47,806 nucleotides of DNA from Cryobacterium fucosi (GCF_004403515.1 NZ_SOHH01000106.1:1-47806), one strand, 5' to 3'. Numbered from the stretch's first letter, positions 1 to 7,863 are shown. The notes: generated from the sequence alone by a model not told the origin. Program-made: numbers and translations.

Positions 1-213
1 GGCGACACCGATGCGGTGGCCGGGGCCGCCGGTGCGCTCCTGGCCGCGCGCTGGGGACTCGCGGCCGTGCCGGAATCCTGGCGGCGCCTGGTCCACGGCT
101 GGCCGGGGCTCGGCGGGCCCGACCTGGTGAGCCTGGCCGTGCTCGGCTCCCACGGCCGCCGGCACGGGGAGGACGTCGAGCCGCTGCCGTTCCGGCTGCA
201 CGTGGTCCGTTAA
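1..213 (+). CDS. ADP-ribosylglycohydrolase family protein, C-terminal end (5'-truncated by window)
   Basis: The reading frame is open from base 1 and stops with TAA at 211-213, leaving 70 residues of a longer gene. It opens with GDTDAVAGAAGALLAAR, which matches the C-terminal metal-binding block (GDTDxxAAxxGALxGAxxG) of DraG/ADP-ribosylglycohydrolase proteins, followed by the usual hydrophobic helix and a P-x-x-W segment. Family members hydrolyse ADP-ribose linkages on proteins or small molecules using a dinuclear Mg site, and the aspartates of this block are metal ligands. The N-terminal part lies outside the window, so completeness and substrate cannot be judged. It converges on the repeat array and agmatinase downstream. 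Confidence 0.75.
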   Translation, partial: GDTDAVAGAAGALLAARWGLAAVPESWRRLVHGWPGLGGPDLVSLAVLGSHGRRHGEDVEPLPFRLHVVR

Positions 214-227
214 CCTCCCGCCCCGGT

Positions 228-452
228 GCTCGACCACCGGTGATCGAGCTCGTCCCCGGTGATCGAGCTCGACCGCCGGTGATTGAGCTCGTCCGCCGGT
301 GATTGAGCTTGTCGAAATCACGGTCTCGACAGGCTCGACCGCCGGTGATTGAGCTCGACCGCCGGTGATTGAGCTCGTCGAAATCACGGTCTCGACAGGC
401 TCGACCACCGGTGATTGAGCTCGACCACCGGTGATTGAGCTTGTCGAAATCA
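228..452. repeat. Array of short interspersed repeats (GGTGATTGAGCT family)
   Basis: This gene-free stretch holds about eight copies of CCGGTGA(T/C)(T/C)GAGCT, most followed by CGACC or CGTCC. Three copies continue into the fuller form GTGATTGAGCTTGTCGAAAT, two of them followed by the inverted partner GGTCTCGACAGGCTCGACC. GTGATT and AATCAC within a full copy can pair as a hairpin. The last copy runs into the agmatinase gene and its final TCA (450-452) is the reverse complement of that gene's TGA stop. Relatives of this repeat occur at 3034-3146 and 24883-25020. Confidence 0.9.
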
Positions 453-1400
453 CGCAGACGGCGTCATCGCGGAGATGATCTCGTAGGCAACGTGGGAGGC
501 CGCGACGGCGGTGATCTGGGCGTGGTCGTAGGCGGGGGCGACCTCGACGACGTCGGCGCCGACCAGATTCACGGCGCGCAGGGCGCGGATCATCGCGAGC
601 AGTTCCCGGCTGGTCATGCCGCCGGCCTCCGGAGTGCCCGTGCCGGGCGCGTGCGCCGGGTCGAGCACGTCGATGTCGATCGACAGGTAGACGGGACGGT
701 CGCCGAGGCGGGCCAGCATCCGTTCGATCGCGCGGGGGAGCCCCTCGGTCTCCAACTCGTGGCTGGCGATGATGGCGAAGCCGAGACGTTCGTCATCGCG
801 GAGGTCGTCGCGCGAGTAGAGCGGCCCGCGGATGCCGACGTGCAGGCTCGCGGTGAGGTCGATCAGGCCCTCTTCGGACGCCCGGCGGAACGGGGTGCCG
901 TGGGTGACCGGGGCGCCGAAGTAGGTGTCCCAGGTGTCGAGGTGCGCGTCGAAGTGCAGCACCGCGACCGGGCCGTGCCGCTCGGCCACGACCCGCAGCA
1001 GCGGGAGGGCGATGGTGTGGTCGCCGCCGATCACGACGAGGCGCTTGCCGTCGGCGGAGAGCTCGGCCGCGGCGGCCTGGATCTGGGCGACCGCCTCGGT
1101 GAGGCTGAACGGGTTGGCGGCGATGTCGCCGGCGTCGACGACCTGCTGGCTGGTGAACGGCTCAACGTCCTGCACCGGGTTGTACGGGCGGAGCAGGCGG
1201 GAGGCCTCCCGCACGTGGGCCGGGCCGAACCGGGCGCCCGGCCGGTAGCTGACGCCCGAGTCGAAGGGCACGCCGACCACGGCGATGTCGGCGCGCTTGA
1301 CGTCTTCGAGCCGGGGGAGCCGGGCGAAGGTGGCGATCCCCGCGTAGCGCGGGACGAGACTGGCGTCGACCGGACCGATGGGAGAGTCTCCAGTGACCAT
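450..1400 (-). CDS. speB: Agmatinase / ureohydrolase family protein
   Basis: The 316-residue protein belongs to the arginase/agmatinase (ureohydrolase) superfamily, whose agmatinase members hydrolyse agmatine to putrescine and urea with a dinuclear Mn centre. All metal-binding blocks are visible: GGDHT near residue 128, DAHLD at 151-155, and [19 protein letters not shown] in the C-terminal third. The length is normal for agmatinase. The ATG at 1400 is preceded by AAGGA six bases upstream, which supports this start. The stop codon lies inside the repeat array. A neighbouring class III aminotransferase at 30.3-31.7 kb could act on putrescine or GABA, but it is too far away to imply an operon. 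Guanidinobutyrase or another ureohydrolase specificity cannot be excluded. Confidence 0.85.
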   Translation of the reverse strand: MVTGDSPIGPVDASLVPRYAGIATFARLPRLEDVKRADIAVVGVPFDSGVSYRPGARFGPAHVREASRLLRPYNPVQDVEPFTSQQVVDAGDIAANPFSLTEAVAQIQAAAAELSADGKRLVVIGGDHTIALPLLRVVAERHGPVAVLHFDAHLDTWDTYFGAPVTHGTPFRRASEEGLIDLTASLHVGIRGPLYSRDDLRDDERLGFAIIASHELETEGLPRAIERMLARLGDRPVYLSIDIDVLDPAHAPGTGTPEAGGMTSRELLAMIRALRAVNLVGADVVEVAPAYDHAQITAVAASHVAYEIISAMTPSA

Positions 1401-1527
1401 GGGGGTTCCTTGCTTCTGAGTCGAACGGTGGCACTCTGACGCAATTAAAAGTGTCTCAGAGGCAATATTGGTGTGGATCGAGTCTGCGGGCAGGCCCGGC
1501 CGTTGTCAAGGTCGTGCCGGGGCCGTG
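1401..1527 (-). promoter_or_regulatory. Putative promoter region of agmatinase with a short inverted repeat
   Basis: This gap between the RecQ-like stop and the agmatinase start is AT-rich relative to its surroundings (CAATTAAAAG at 1442-1451, CAATATTGG at 1463-1471). CTCTGA (1434-1439) and TCAGAG (1456-1461) form a 6-bp inverted repeat around the AT-rich centre, which could be an operator. I cannot assign a sigma factor or regulator. Confidence 0.35.
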
Positions 1528-3750
1528 TCAGGAACGAAGCGCCAGCGCGAACGGTAGCACCGCGGCCACGCCCTGGCGGCGGAGCAGGCGACCGGCCACC
1601 GTGAGGGTCCAGCGGCTGTCGGCGAGGTCGTCGACGAGCAGAACGGGCCGCCCGGCGAAGGGGGCCAGCGCCTCGGCGAGTGCCGGCCCGACCGCGAACC
1701 TGTCCCAGACGGACGACAGCCGGTAGGCGCTGTTGCCGCCGGGGGTGCCGACCGGGCCGCCGCCGACGAGGTCAAGCGAACCGAGCCAGGGCAGGCGACC
1801 GGCCTCGGCGAGCGCCCGCGCGACCGAGTCGACCAGCAGCGGATGCCGCCGCGACGGGACGCTGACCACCGCGGCCGGGCGTTCGTCCCAGCCCCAGTCG
1901 GCCAGCACACGGAAACACGCGGCCATCATGGTCGCACTCGCGGGGGCATCCGGGGCGTCGATCGCGAACAGGTCGCGCAGCGGGCCACCCCAGCCGAGGT
2001 CGGTCAGCCGGGCGAGGGCGCGGCCGGCCCCGAGGCGTTCGCCCACGGGGATGTTGCCGCGCACGTCGACGCCGAGGCTCGCCACCCCGATGGGCCACTG
2101 GGCCCGGGGCTCGAGGGCGACGCCGACCCGGTCGAGCGACGCGGCGGCCGCTGCCGCGGCTTCTTCGGCGACACCCGACGGGTACCAGGCCGCGGTGCAG
2201 TTGTCGCAGCGGCCGCAGGCCACGGCGGTGTCGTCGTCGAGGGCGCGCTGCAGGAACTCCATCCGGCAACCGCTGGTGCGTTCGTACTCGATCATCGCCT
2301 GCTGCTCGCTCAGCCGGGCCGCCGCGATGCGCTCATACCGGTCCTCGTCGTAGGCCCAGGGCTGCCCGGTCGCGACCCAGCCGCCCGTGACCCGGTGCAC
2401 GGCGCCGTCGACGTCGAGCACCTTGAGCAGCAGCTCCAGCGGGGAACGTTTGAGGTCGACCCGTGCCTCCAGGGCCGGCGTGGAGAGCGGGGTGCCGCCG
2501 TGGGCGGCCAGCGCGCCGAGCACCGCCTCCGCCTTGTGCCGGCTCGGCATCGACGCGGTGGCGAAGTACTGCCAGATGGCCTCGTCCTCGACCCCCGGCA
2601 GCAGGAGCACGTCGGCGTTCGCGGTGGCACGGCCCGCACGGCCGACCTGCTGGTAGTAGGCCACCGGGGAACTGGGCGCGCCGAGATGCAGCACGAAGCC
2701 GAGGTCGGGCTTGTCGAAGCCCATCCCGAGGGCGCTGGTGGCGACGAGGGCCTTCACCTCGTTGCGCTTGAGCATGCCTTCGGATTCCTCCCGCTCGGCC
2801 GTGTCGGTCTGCCCGGTGTATGCCCGCACCGGATGCCCGGCCTCCCGCAACATCCGGGCGGTGTCCTCGGCCGCGGAGACGGTGAGCGTGTAGATGATGC
2901 CGCTGCCGGGCAGCTCGTCCAGGTGGCTGAGCAGCCAGGCCAGCCGGGCGCGGGAGTCGGGGAGCCGGAGCACGCCGAGCCGCAGGGAGGCCCGGGCGAG
3001 CGGGCCGCGGATGGTGACGACCTCCGTGCCCCCGGTGGTCGAGCCTCCGGTGGTCGAGCCTGTCGAGACCCCGCCTCCGGTGGTCGAGCCTCCGGTGGTC
3101 GAGCCTGTCGAGACCCCGCCTCCGGTGGTCGAGCCTGTCGAGACCCCGACCTGCTCCGCGACATCCGTCACGACCCTGCTGTTCGCAGTCGCGGTGGTGG
3201 CCAGCACCGGAACGCCCGCCGGCATCTCGGCGATCAGGTCGCGCAGGCGTCGATAGTCCGGGCGGAAGTCGTGCCCCCAGTCGGAGATGCAATGCGCCTC
3301 ATCGACCACGAGCAGCCCGACCCGGGCGATCAGCGTGGGGAGTTGCTCGTCGCGGAAGGACGGGTTGTTCAACCGTTCGGGCGACACCAGCAGCACGTCG
3401 ACCTCGTCGTCCCGGAGCTTCTGCAGCACCTCGGCCCACTCGTGGGCGTTGGAGGAGTTGATCGACACCGCGCGCACGCCGGCGCGGGCGGCCGCGGCCA
3501 CCTGGTCGCGCATCAGGGCGAGCAGGGGTGAGACCAGGATGGTCGGGCCCGCGCCCTGTCGGCGCAGCAGCAACGTCGCCACGAAGTAGACGGCCGACTT
3601 TCCCCAACCGGTGCGCTGCACCACGAGCGCGCGTTTGCGCGCGTCGACCAGGGTCGCGATCGCCTCGAACTGTCCCTCGTGGAAGGCGGCGTCGTCGCGC
3701 CCGACCAGGGTGCGCAGGATCTCGAGGGCGTCGGCGCGGGTGTCGGTCAT
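1528..3750 (-). CDS. recQ: RecQ-family ATP-dependent DNA helicase with C-terminal phosphoribosyltransferase-like domain
   Basis: A 740-residue protein. It has a Q motif (FHEGQFEAI, about 23-31), Walker A TGWGKS (K51), DEAH box VVDEAHCISDWGHDF, a second helicase lobe with QVGRAGRA, and a RecQ-type zinc block ending CGRCDNC. The C-terminal 110 or so residues contain VLLVDDLADSRWT, which resembles a PRPP-loop of phosphoribosyltransferases and replaces the HRDC/winged-helix tail of classical RecQ. It would unwind DNA 3'-5' in repair; the role of the C-terminal domain is unknown. Residues about 202-239 are a repetitive STGSTTGG segment encoded by an invading repeat. The start at 3750 is chosen because helicase homology begins there; the frame stays open upstream to 4155 but reads through low-complexity repeats. 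Confidence 0.85.
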   Translation of the reverse strand: MTDTRADALEILRTLVGRDDAAFHEGQFEAIATLVDARKRALVVQRTGWGKSAVYFVATLLLRRQGAGPTILVSPLLALMRDQVAAAARAGVRAVSINSSNAHEWAEVLQKLRDDEVDVLLVSPERLNNPSFRDEQLPTLIARVGLLVVDEAHCISDWGHDFRPDYRRLRDLIAEMPAGVPVLATTATANSRVVTDVAEQVGVSTGSTTGGGVSTGSTTGGSTTGGGVSTGSTTGGSTTGGTEVVTIRGPLARASLRLGVLRLPDSRARLAWLLSHLDELPGSGIIYTLTVSAAEDTARMLREAGHPVRAYTGQTDTAEREESEGMLKRNEVKALVATSALGMGFDKPDLGFVLHLGAPSSPVAYYQQVGRAGRATANADVLLLPGVEDEAIWQYFATASMPSRHKAEAVLGALAAHGGTPLSTPALEARVDLKRSPLELLLKVLDVDGAVHRVTGGWVATGQPWAYDEDRYERIAAARLSEQQAMIEYERTSGCRMEFLQRALDDDTAVACGRCDNCTAAWYPSGVAEEAAAAAAASLDRVGVALEPRAQWPIGVASLGVDVRGNIPVGERLGAGRALARLTDLGWGGPLRDLFAIDAPDAPASATMMAACFRVLADWGWDERPAAVVSVPSRRHPLLVDSVARALAEAGRLPWLGSLDLVGGGPVGTPGGNSAYRLSSVWDRFAVGPALAEALAPFAGRPVLLVDDLADSRWTLTVAGRLLRRQGVAAVLPFALALRS
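3034..3146. repeat. In-frame tandem repeat inside the RecQ-like gene
   Basis: GGTGGTCGAGCCT recurs at 3034, 3049, 3079, 3094 and 3124, so spacings are 15, 30, 15 and 30 bp, all multiples of three. The longer units carry the full GGTGGTCGAGCCTGTCGAGA core seen in the array near 24.9 kb. Read on the minus strand it encodes glycine/serine/threonine-rich blocks (STTGG, VSTGSTTGG) without breaking the helicase frame. Confidence 0.9.
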
Positions 3751-3855
3751 CGGCCCAGCCTTGCAGACGCGGGTGACAGTGCGCCCCAAAACGCGCGTGC
3801 CGTTCGGGTGCCGCGGGGTGAGTTCCGAGCCGTATGCGTGGTGAGGACCCGTCGT

Positions 3856-3982
3856 GGCGCACCTTCGGGAAGCGGGCGCACGATAGAACCTGCGCCGCGT
3901 TCCGCAAGGTGCGCCGCGAGGCCGCGATGCCGCGATGCCGCGAGGCCGCGATGCCGCGAGGCCGCGATGCCGCGAGGCCGCG
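3856..3982. repeat. Intergenic inverted repeat and GC-rich tandem repeat
   Basis: The 251-bp gap between the PPOX protein and the RecQ-like gene holds no gene. GGCGCACCTT (3856-3865) and AAGGTGCGCC (3906-3915) are perfect inverted arms with similar flanks. From about 3913 to 3982 it continues as alternating CCGCGATG and CCGCGAGG octamers. A related word, TTCCGCAACCTGCGCCGCGA, occurs in the gap near 27.6 kb. Confidence 0.8.
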
Positions 3983-4001
3983 GAACGCGCGGGCGAGCCC
4001 G

Positions 4002-4481
4002 TTAGAGCGCGTCGAGGCGGGCGGCCACGTCGGCCGGGAAGCCACCGGTGCCGATCGGGCTCCACCTGGTGGGCGTGATCCGGATCAGCGACTTGTCCTG
4101 CAGCGCCATCGCCGCGCGGTACTCCGCCCAGTCCGAGTGCTCGCCGGCGATGCAACGGAAGTACTCGACCAGACCGTCGGCCGCCTCAGGCATGTGCCGC
4201 ACCTCGGCGTCACCGTCGACCTGGATCCAGCCGCCGTCCCAGTCATCCGAAAGCACGAGAACGGATGCCCGCACGTCCCGTTCGGCGTTGCGGGTCTTGG
4301 CCCTGGCCGGGTACGAGGAGATCACGATCCTCCCGGCCGGGTCGACCCCGCCGGACACGGGCGAGATCTGCGGGCGGCCGTCGGCGCGCGTTGTGGCCAG
4401 CAGCATCCGGTGCCGGGGCCGCACGAAATCGAGCATGCCGTCCAGGTCGACGACGGTGGTGGTTGCGATGCTTCTGGCCAT
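4002..4481 (-). CDS. PPOX-class (pyridoxamine 5'-phosphate oxidase-fold) flavin/F420-dependent protein
   Basis: The 159-residue protein has the split-barrel signature of actinobacterial PPOX proteins: an N-terminal helix, then HRMLLATTRADGRPQISPV, GRIVISSYPARAKTRNAERD, and a central strand with a WIQVDGDAEV segment. Many family members bind FMN or F420 and carry out redox chemistry on small molecules, but substrates are usually unknown. The length of about 150 residues is typical. It lies upstream of and on the same strand as the RecQ-like gene, separated by 251 bp of repeats, so cotranscription is doubtful. Cofactor choice (FMN or F420) cannot be decided from what I see; the compact size and K-T-x-N-x-x-R block favour the F420-type group (inference). 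Confidence 0.75.
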   Translation of the reverse strand: MARSIATTTVVDLDGMLDFVRPRHRMLLATTRADGRPQISPVSGGVDPAGRIVISSYPARAKTRNAERDVRASVLVLSDDWDGGWIQVDGDAEVRHMPEAADGLVEYFRCIAGEHSDWAEYRAAMALQDKSLIRITPTRWSPIGTGGFPADVAARLDAL

Positions 4482-4557
4482 GCACCAAGGCTACGGGAGG
4501 AACCGGTGCGCCGGGGCGTCGCCCCTCCCCTCGGCCGAGCGTCGCTAGGCTCGCAGC

Positions 4558-5298
4558 GTGAAGGTGATTCAGGAAATCGAGACCCGGATGCACCCGGATG
4601 CCATCGCCGGTTTCCGGCTGGTGGTCGCCGAGGCCCGCGTCACCGACTCGATCCTCCTCCCCGAGCGGGCGATGACGCGGATGCTCGGCCAGGTGCAGTG
4701 GATCCTCCGCCGGGTGGGGGCCGACGGCATCCGCCTCACCCGGGCCGGCCATCTGCCGCCCGCCGTCGTGGCCGCCGCGTCGGCCGAACTCGACTGGGAC
4801 TGGTCGCCCGGGGTGAACCGGGAGTCCAACCTGCTCCCGCTGGCCGAGTTGCGGGGGCACCTGCGGGCGGTCGGACTGCTTCGGGTCAGCAAGGGCGTGC
4901 TACTGCTGACGAGCCGTGGCCGGGCGCTCGCCGAGGCACCGCGGGAGCTGTGGTGGCATCTCGCGCGCACCATCCACGTCAGCCGGAACCCGGCCGAAAG
5001 CGACGCGATCAACCTGCTGCTCGTGCTCATCGCCCGGCGCGGCTTCGACGAGGCGGAACTGTTCACCCAGATGCTCGCCCTCGGCCTGGAGACCCTGGGC
5101 TGGGTGGCCCCCGACGGCGCCCAGCTGTCCAGCCATGTGGCGATGGCCCTGGTCGCGCCCAAGTGGCGGCTGCTCAACCAGCTCGGCGTATTCGCCCGCA
5201 CCCCGAACGACTACACGCACTGGACGATCACCCCGGGCGGTGCCGCGTTCGCGCGCGCCACCCTGCAGACGAACGTCGAGTCCCGGGACAACGACTAG
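4558..5298 (+). CDS. Hypothetical protein (resembles C-terminal module of pRiA4b ORF-3-type proteins)
   Basis: A 246-residue protein starting at GTG 4558; no strong ribosome binding site is evident. It contains LTRAGHLPPAVVAAASAEL, a GVNRESNLLPLAELR stretch, LLLTSRGRALAEAPRELWWH and a C-terminal WTITPGGAAFARATL block. The order 'LTxAGxLPPxxV ... NRExxxxPxxxLR ... LLLTxxGR' is one I associate with the C-terminal half of actinobacterial plasmid pRiA4b ORF-3 family proteins, here without the N-terminal domain. The two LT-x-G-R segments look like winged-helix wings. Function is unknown. It is divergent from the PPOX gene and convergent with the carbonic anhydrase. Confidence 0.65.
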   Translation: MKVIQEIETRMHPDAIAGFRLVVAEARVTDSILLPERAMTRMLGQVQWILRRVGADGIRLTRAGHLPPAVVAAASAELDWDWSPGVNRESNLLPLAELRGHLRAVGLLRVSKGVLLLTSRGRALAEAPRELWWHLARTIHVSRNPAESDAINLLLVLIARRGFDEAELFTQMLALGLETLGWVAPDGAQLSSHVAMALVAPKWRLLNQLGVFARTPNDYTHWTITPGGAAFARATLQTNVESRDND

Positions 5299-5357
5299 GC
5301 AGCACGAGACATGCGTCCAGCCTGCCAGAATCGTCAGCCAGCCTTAGGAGGCGCGCG

Positions 5358-6155
5358 CTAGTCCTCGACGTCGAGGTCCGCGGTTCCCCCGACAACGACC
5401 CGGTCCCCGAGCGGCTGCGTCGGCCGCGCATTGTGACTATGTGCGCCTTCGAGCGTGCCGATCTGCTCCGCCGACATCGAGATCGGCGTGCTCATCACGA
5501 CCCACTGCACGTCCTCGGTGCACGGCGGCGTGGTCAGGCTGCCCGAGTACTCGTAGTTCTCCAGCGACGGCGGCAGCACAGCCGAGACATCCATCGTCAC
5601 GTCCTCCTCGTCAGCCACATGCGTGGCCGCCTCAATGAACGGCATCAGGGCGTCGGATGCCTGCCCCTCGGTCACGAGGATGCCGAGCACCAGCAGCCTG
5701 CCGTCCGCATCCGCGTGCACCAGGTGCAGCTCGGCCGCCGCCGGCTGGCCGTTCACGGTGTGCTCCGACGGCACGTGGGCGTGCATCTGCTGCAGGCTGT
5801 ACTCATCGCCGGCGAAGGTCAGGGTCTCGCCCTCGCCGTCGGATTCGAACTCCACCGCGTGGCCGGTGTCGAACACATCGCCGTCCGCGTCCTCCGCGCT
5901 CAGCCGGATGCTGGTGCTCGGCGCGGGCACGGTCGCGGGCAGGTCGATCGGGGACTGGTCGGTGCCCACCGCGCAGGTCTCGAAGCTGGAGTCCAGCTCC
6001 GCCCACGATGCCGGGCCGCTCGCGCCGTCGTACGACCAGTGCACCGGCTCCGCCACCGGTGTCACGCTCGGCTCCGGCGTGGGCTGGGCGCAGCCGACAA
6101 GGGTGACGGCGGCCACCGTGAGAGCTGAGGTGATGAGCCAGGATCGTGCGGACAT
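5358..6155 (-). CDS. Alpha-class carbonic anhydrase, lipoprotein
   Basis: The 265-residue protein begins with a lipoprotein signal peptide (lipobox LVGC, lipidated Cys22), so it should sit on the outer face of the membrane. The mature part carries the alpha-carbonic anhydrase fold markers: WSYDGASGPASW, DQSPIDL, the zinc-binding MHAH (His125 and His127), the SEHTVNG block, AELHLVH (His144 as third ligand), and LTTPPC near the gatekeeper threonine. All three zinc histidines are present, so it should be active in CO2/bicarbonate interconversion. The ATG at 6155 has AGGAG six bases upstream, which is preferred over an ATG 42 bp further out. It is divergent from the M18 aminopeptidase. Confidence 0.9.
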   Translation of the reverse strand: MSARSWLITSALTVAAVTLVGCAQPTPEPSVTPVAEPVHWSYDGASGPASWAELDSSFETCAVGTDQSPIDLPATVPAPSTSIRLSAEDADGDVFDTGHAVEFESDGEGETLTFAGDEYSLQQMHAHVPSEHTVNGQPAAAELHLVHADADGRLLVLGILVTEGQASDALMPFIEAATHVADEEDVTMDVSAVLPPSLENYEYSGSLTTPPCTEDVQWVVMSTPISMSAEQIGTLEGAHSHNARPTQPLGDRVVVGGTADLDVED

Positions 6156-6306
6156 GGGAACTCCTAGAACTGCATAGAAAGACGCCACACCGAACATGTG
6201 GCGTGACCGCCCTCGTGAGAGGGCCGCCTTCCCGAATTATCCTCTCGAGGCGCCTGGCCTACTGCCGCTGGCGGAGGCCCTTCGGTCCTGGTGGTTGGAT
6301 TGACCC

Positions 6307-7677
6307 ATGACCTACACAGCGCCCAGGGGCACCGCGGCCTCGACCACAGCGTACATCGACGACTTCGCCCGGTTCATCGCGGCGTCCCCGTCGTCCTACC
6401 ACGCTGCGGCGGAGGCGGCCCGGCGCCTGGATGAGGGCGGTTTCACCCGGCTGAGCGAGTCGGACGAGTGGCCGGCGGCGCCCGGCCGGCGCTATGTCGT
6501 GCGCGACGGCGCCGTGATTGCCTGGGTTCAGCCGGACGGCGCGGGGCCGACGACGCCGTTCCGGATCCTCGGCGCCCACACCGACTCGCCCGGTTTCAAG
6601 CTCAAGCCCAAGCCCACCATCGGTTCTCACGGCTGGTTGCAGGCGGGCGTCGAGGTCTACGGCGGCCCGCTGCTGAACTCCTGGCTCGACCGTGAGCTGG
6701 AGTTCGCCGGCCGGCTCGTCACCCGTGACGGCACCGAGCATCTCGTGCGCACCGGCCCGTTCCTGCGGATCCCGCAGCTTGCGATCCACCTCGACCGGGA
6801 CGCGAACACCGGCCTCACCCTCGACCGCCAGCGTCACCTGACCCCCGTCTTCGGCGTCGGCGACCTCGCTCAGGCCGACCTGATCGGGCATCTGGCCGGC
6901 CTGGCCGGGCTGGCGGGGGCGGATGTCGCCGGTTACGACCTGCTGACGGCCGACAGCCAGGCGCCGGCCCGGTTCGGCCTGGACGACGCTCTGTTCGCCG
7001 CCGGGCGGATGGACAACCTGTCCTCGGTGCACGCCGGCCTCGTCGCCCTCCTGGCGGCCGGCGGCTCCGGGCAGATCGCCGGGCAGATCGGCGGGCAGGT
7101 CGGCTCCGGGCAGGTCGGCTCCGTGCAGATCAGCGTGCTGGCCGCGTTCGACCACGAGGAACTCGGTTCCGAGACCCGTTCGGGCGCGAGCGGACCGCTG
7201 CTGGGCGACATCCTGACCCGGATCGGGGCCGGGCTCGGGGCATCCGTCAGCCAGCGCCTGCGGGCCTACGCCGACTCGTGGTGCGTCTCGGCCGACGCGG
7301 GCCACTCCGTGCACCCGAACTACCCGGAGAGGCACGACCCGGCGAACACCCCCCTCGCCGGGAGCGGGCCGCTGCTCAAGATCAACGCGACCCAGCGCTA
7401 CGCCACGGATGCCGCGGGCGCGGCGCTTTGGGCCCGCAGCTGTGCCGCGGCCGGGGTGGAATACCAGGAGTTCGTGTCGAACAACACCGTGCCGTGCGGC
7501 TCCACGATCGGCCCGCTGACGGCGACCCGGCTCGGCATCCGCACCGTGGACGTCGGAATCCCGTTGCTCTCCATGCACTCGGCCCGGGAACTGTGCCACG
7601 TGAACGACCCGATCGCCCTCGCCCGGGCAATCGGCGCCTTCTTCGCCCCCACCGCTCCAGCCGCCGCCTCTTTATAG
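6307..7677 (+). CDS. apeB: M18 family aminopeptidase (aspartyl aminopeptidase type)
   Basis: A 456-residue cytoplasmic zinc aminopeptidase of family M18, which removes N-terminal, typically acidic, residues from peptides. Visible metal and catalytic blocks are LGAHTDSPG (first His and Asp), AGRMDNL, FDHEELGS (Glu pair) and the C-terminal GIPLLSMHSARE (last His). The overall order matches the family, and the length is slightly above the usual 420-440. The extra length is explained by a glycine-rich run about residues 252-276 (GGSGQIAGQIGGQVGSGQVG) just before the DHEE block, encoded by short tandem repeats at about 7061-7135. It is monocistronic and divergent from the carbonic anhydrase. Confidence 0.9.
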   Translation: MTYTAPRGTAASTTAYIDDFARFIAASPSSYHAAAEAARRLDEGGFTRLSESDEWPAAPGRRYVVRDGAVIAWVQPDGAGPTTPFRILGAHTDSPGFKLKPKPTIGSHGWLQAGVEVYGGPLLNSWLDRELEFAGRLVTRDGTEHLVRTGPFLRIPQLAIHLDRDANTGLTLDRQRHLTPVFGVGDLAQADLIGHLAGLAGLAGADVAGYDLLTADSQAPARFGLDDALFAAGRMDNLSSVHAGLVALLAAGGSGQIAGQIGGQVGSGQVGSVQISVLAAFDHEELGSETRSGASGPLLGDILTRIGAGLGASVSQRLRAYADSWCVSADAGHSVHPNYPERHDPANTPLAGSGPLLKINATQRYATDAAGAALWARSCAAAGVEYQEFVSNNTVPCGSTIGPLTATRLGIRTVDVGIPLLSMHSARELCHVNDPIALARAIGAFFAPTAPAAASL

Positions 7678-7709
7678 GCCCGTCTATAGGCCCGTCCGGC
7701 CGCGATCCG

Positions 7710-7794
7710 GTGGCCAATTCAGGAAATGTGCGGGCCAATCCCGGTCAGGGGCCAAATCCTGGCCGGAATCCGGCGGATTTCCTGAATTGGCCAC
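7710..7794. repeat. Long inverted-repeat element (18-bp perfect arms) downstream of the aminopeptidase
   Basis: GTGGCCAATTCAGGAAAT (7710-7727) is the exact reverse complement of 7777-7794, with a 49-bp loop that itself contains GGCCA/TGGCC pairs. There is no run of T after either arm, so a simple intrinsic terminator is not obvious. It looks like a nested palindromic element of REP or miniature-element type. Just upstream, TATAGGCCCGTC is directly repeated at the end of the aminopeptidase gene. Confidence 0.8.
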
Positions 7795-7825
7795 GCGACA
7801 GCGCGGACGGACTGCCGATCCCTCC

Positions 7826-7863
7826 TATCCGATAGTAGAACTATCTGATACTGTCGATATCAG
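7826..7863 (+). promoter_or_regulatory. Overlapping palindromic operator in the promoter of the epimerase/MerR operon
   Basis: TATCCGATAG (7826-7835) and CTATCTGATA (7841-7850) match as inverted arms in nine of ten positions around a 5-bp centre. CTGATA (7845-7850) pairs with TATCAG (7858-7863) in a second overlapping palindrome. The segment is the most AT-rich in the 239-bp gap and lies 54-91 bp before the start codon. A natural candidate ligand is the MerR-family protein encoded two genes on (inference). Confidence 0.5.

Noticed and set aside
228-452. CRISPR array
   Set aside because: Units are irregular, mix orientations, have no unique spacers of constant length, and no cas genes are near.
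1843-3531. 562-codon plus-strand frame opposite the RecQ-like gene
   Set aside because: Shadow of the helicase; no motif, and it reads the repeats as ASGGRACRD-type low complexity.
3751-4155. Upstream extension of the RecQ-like protein by 135 residues
   Set aside because: The extra residues read through the octamer repeats and the end of the PPOX gene and match nothing; helicase homology starts at the ATG at 3750.
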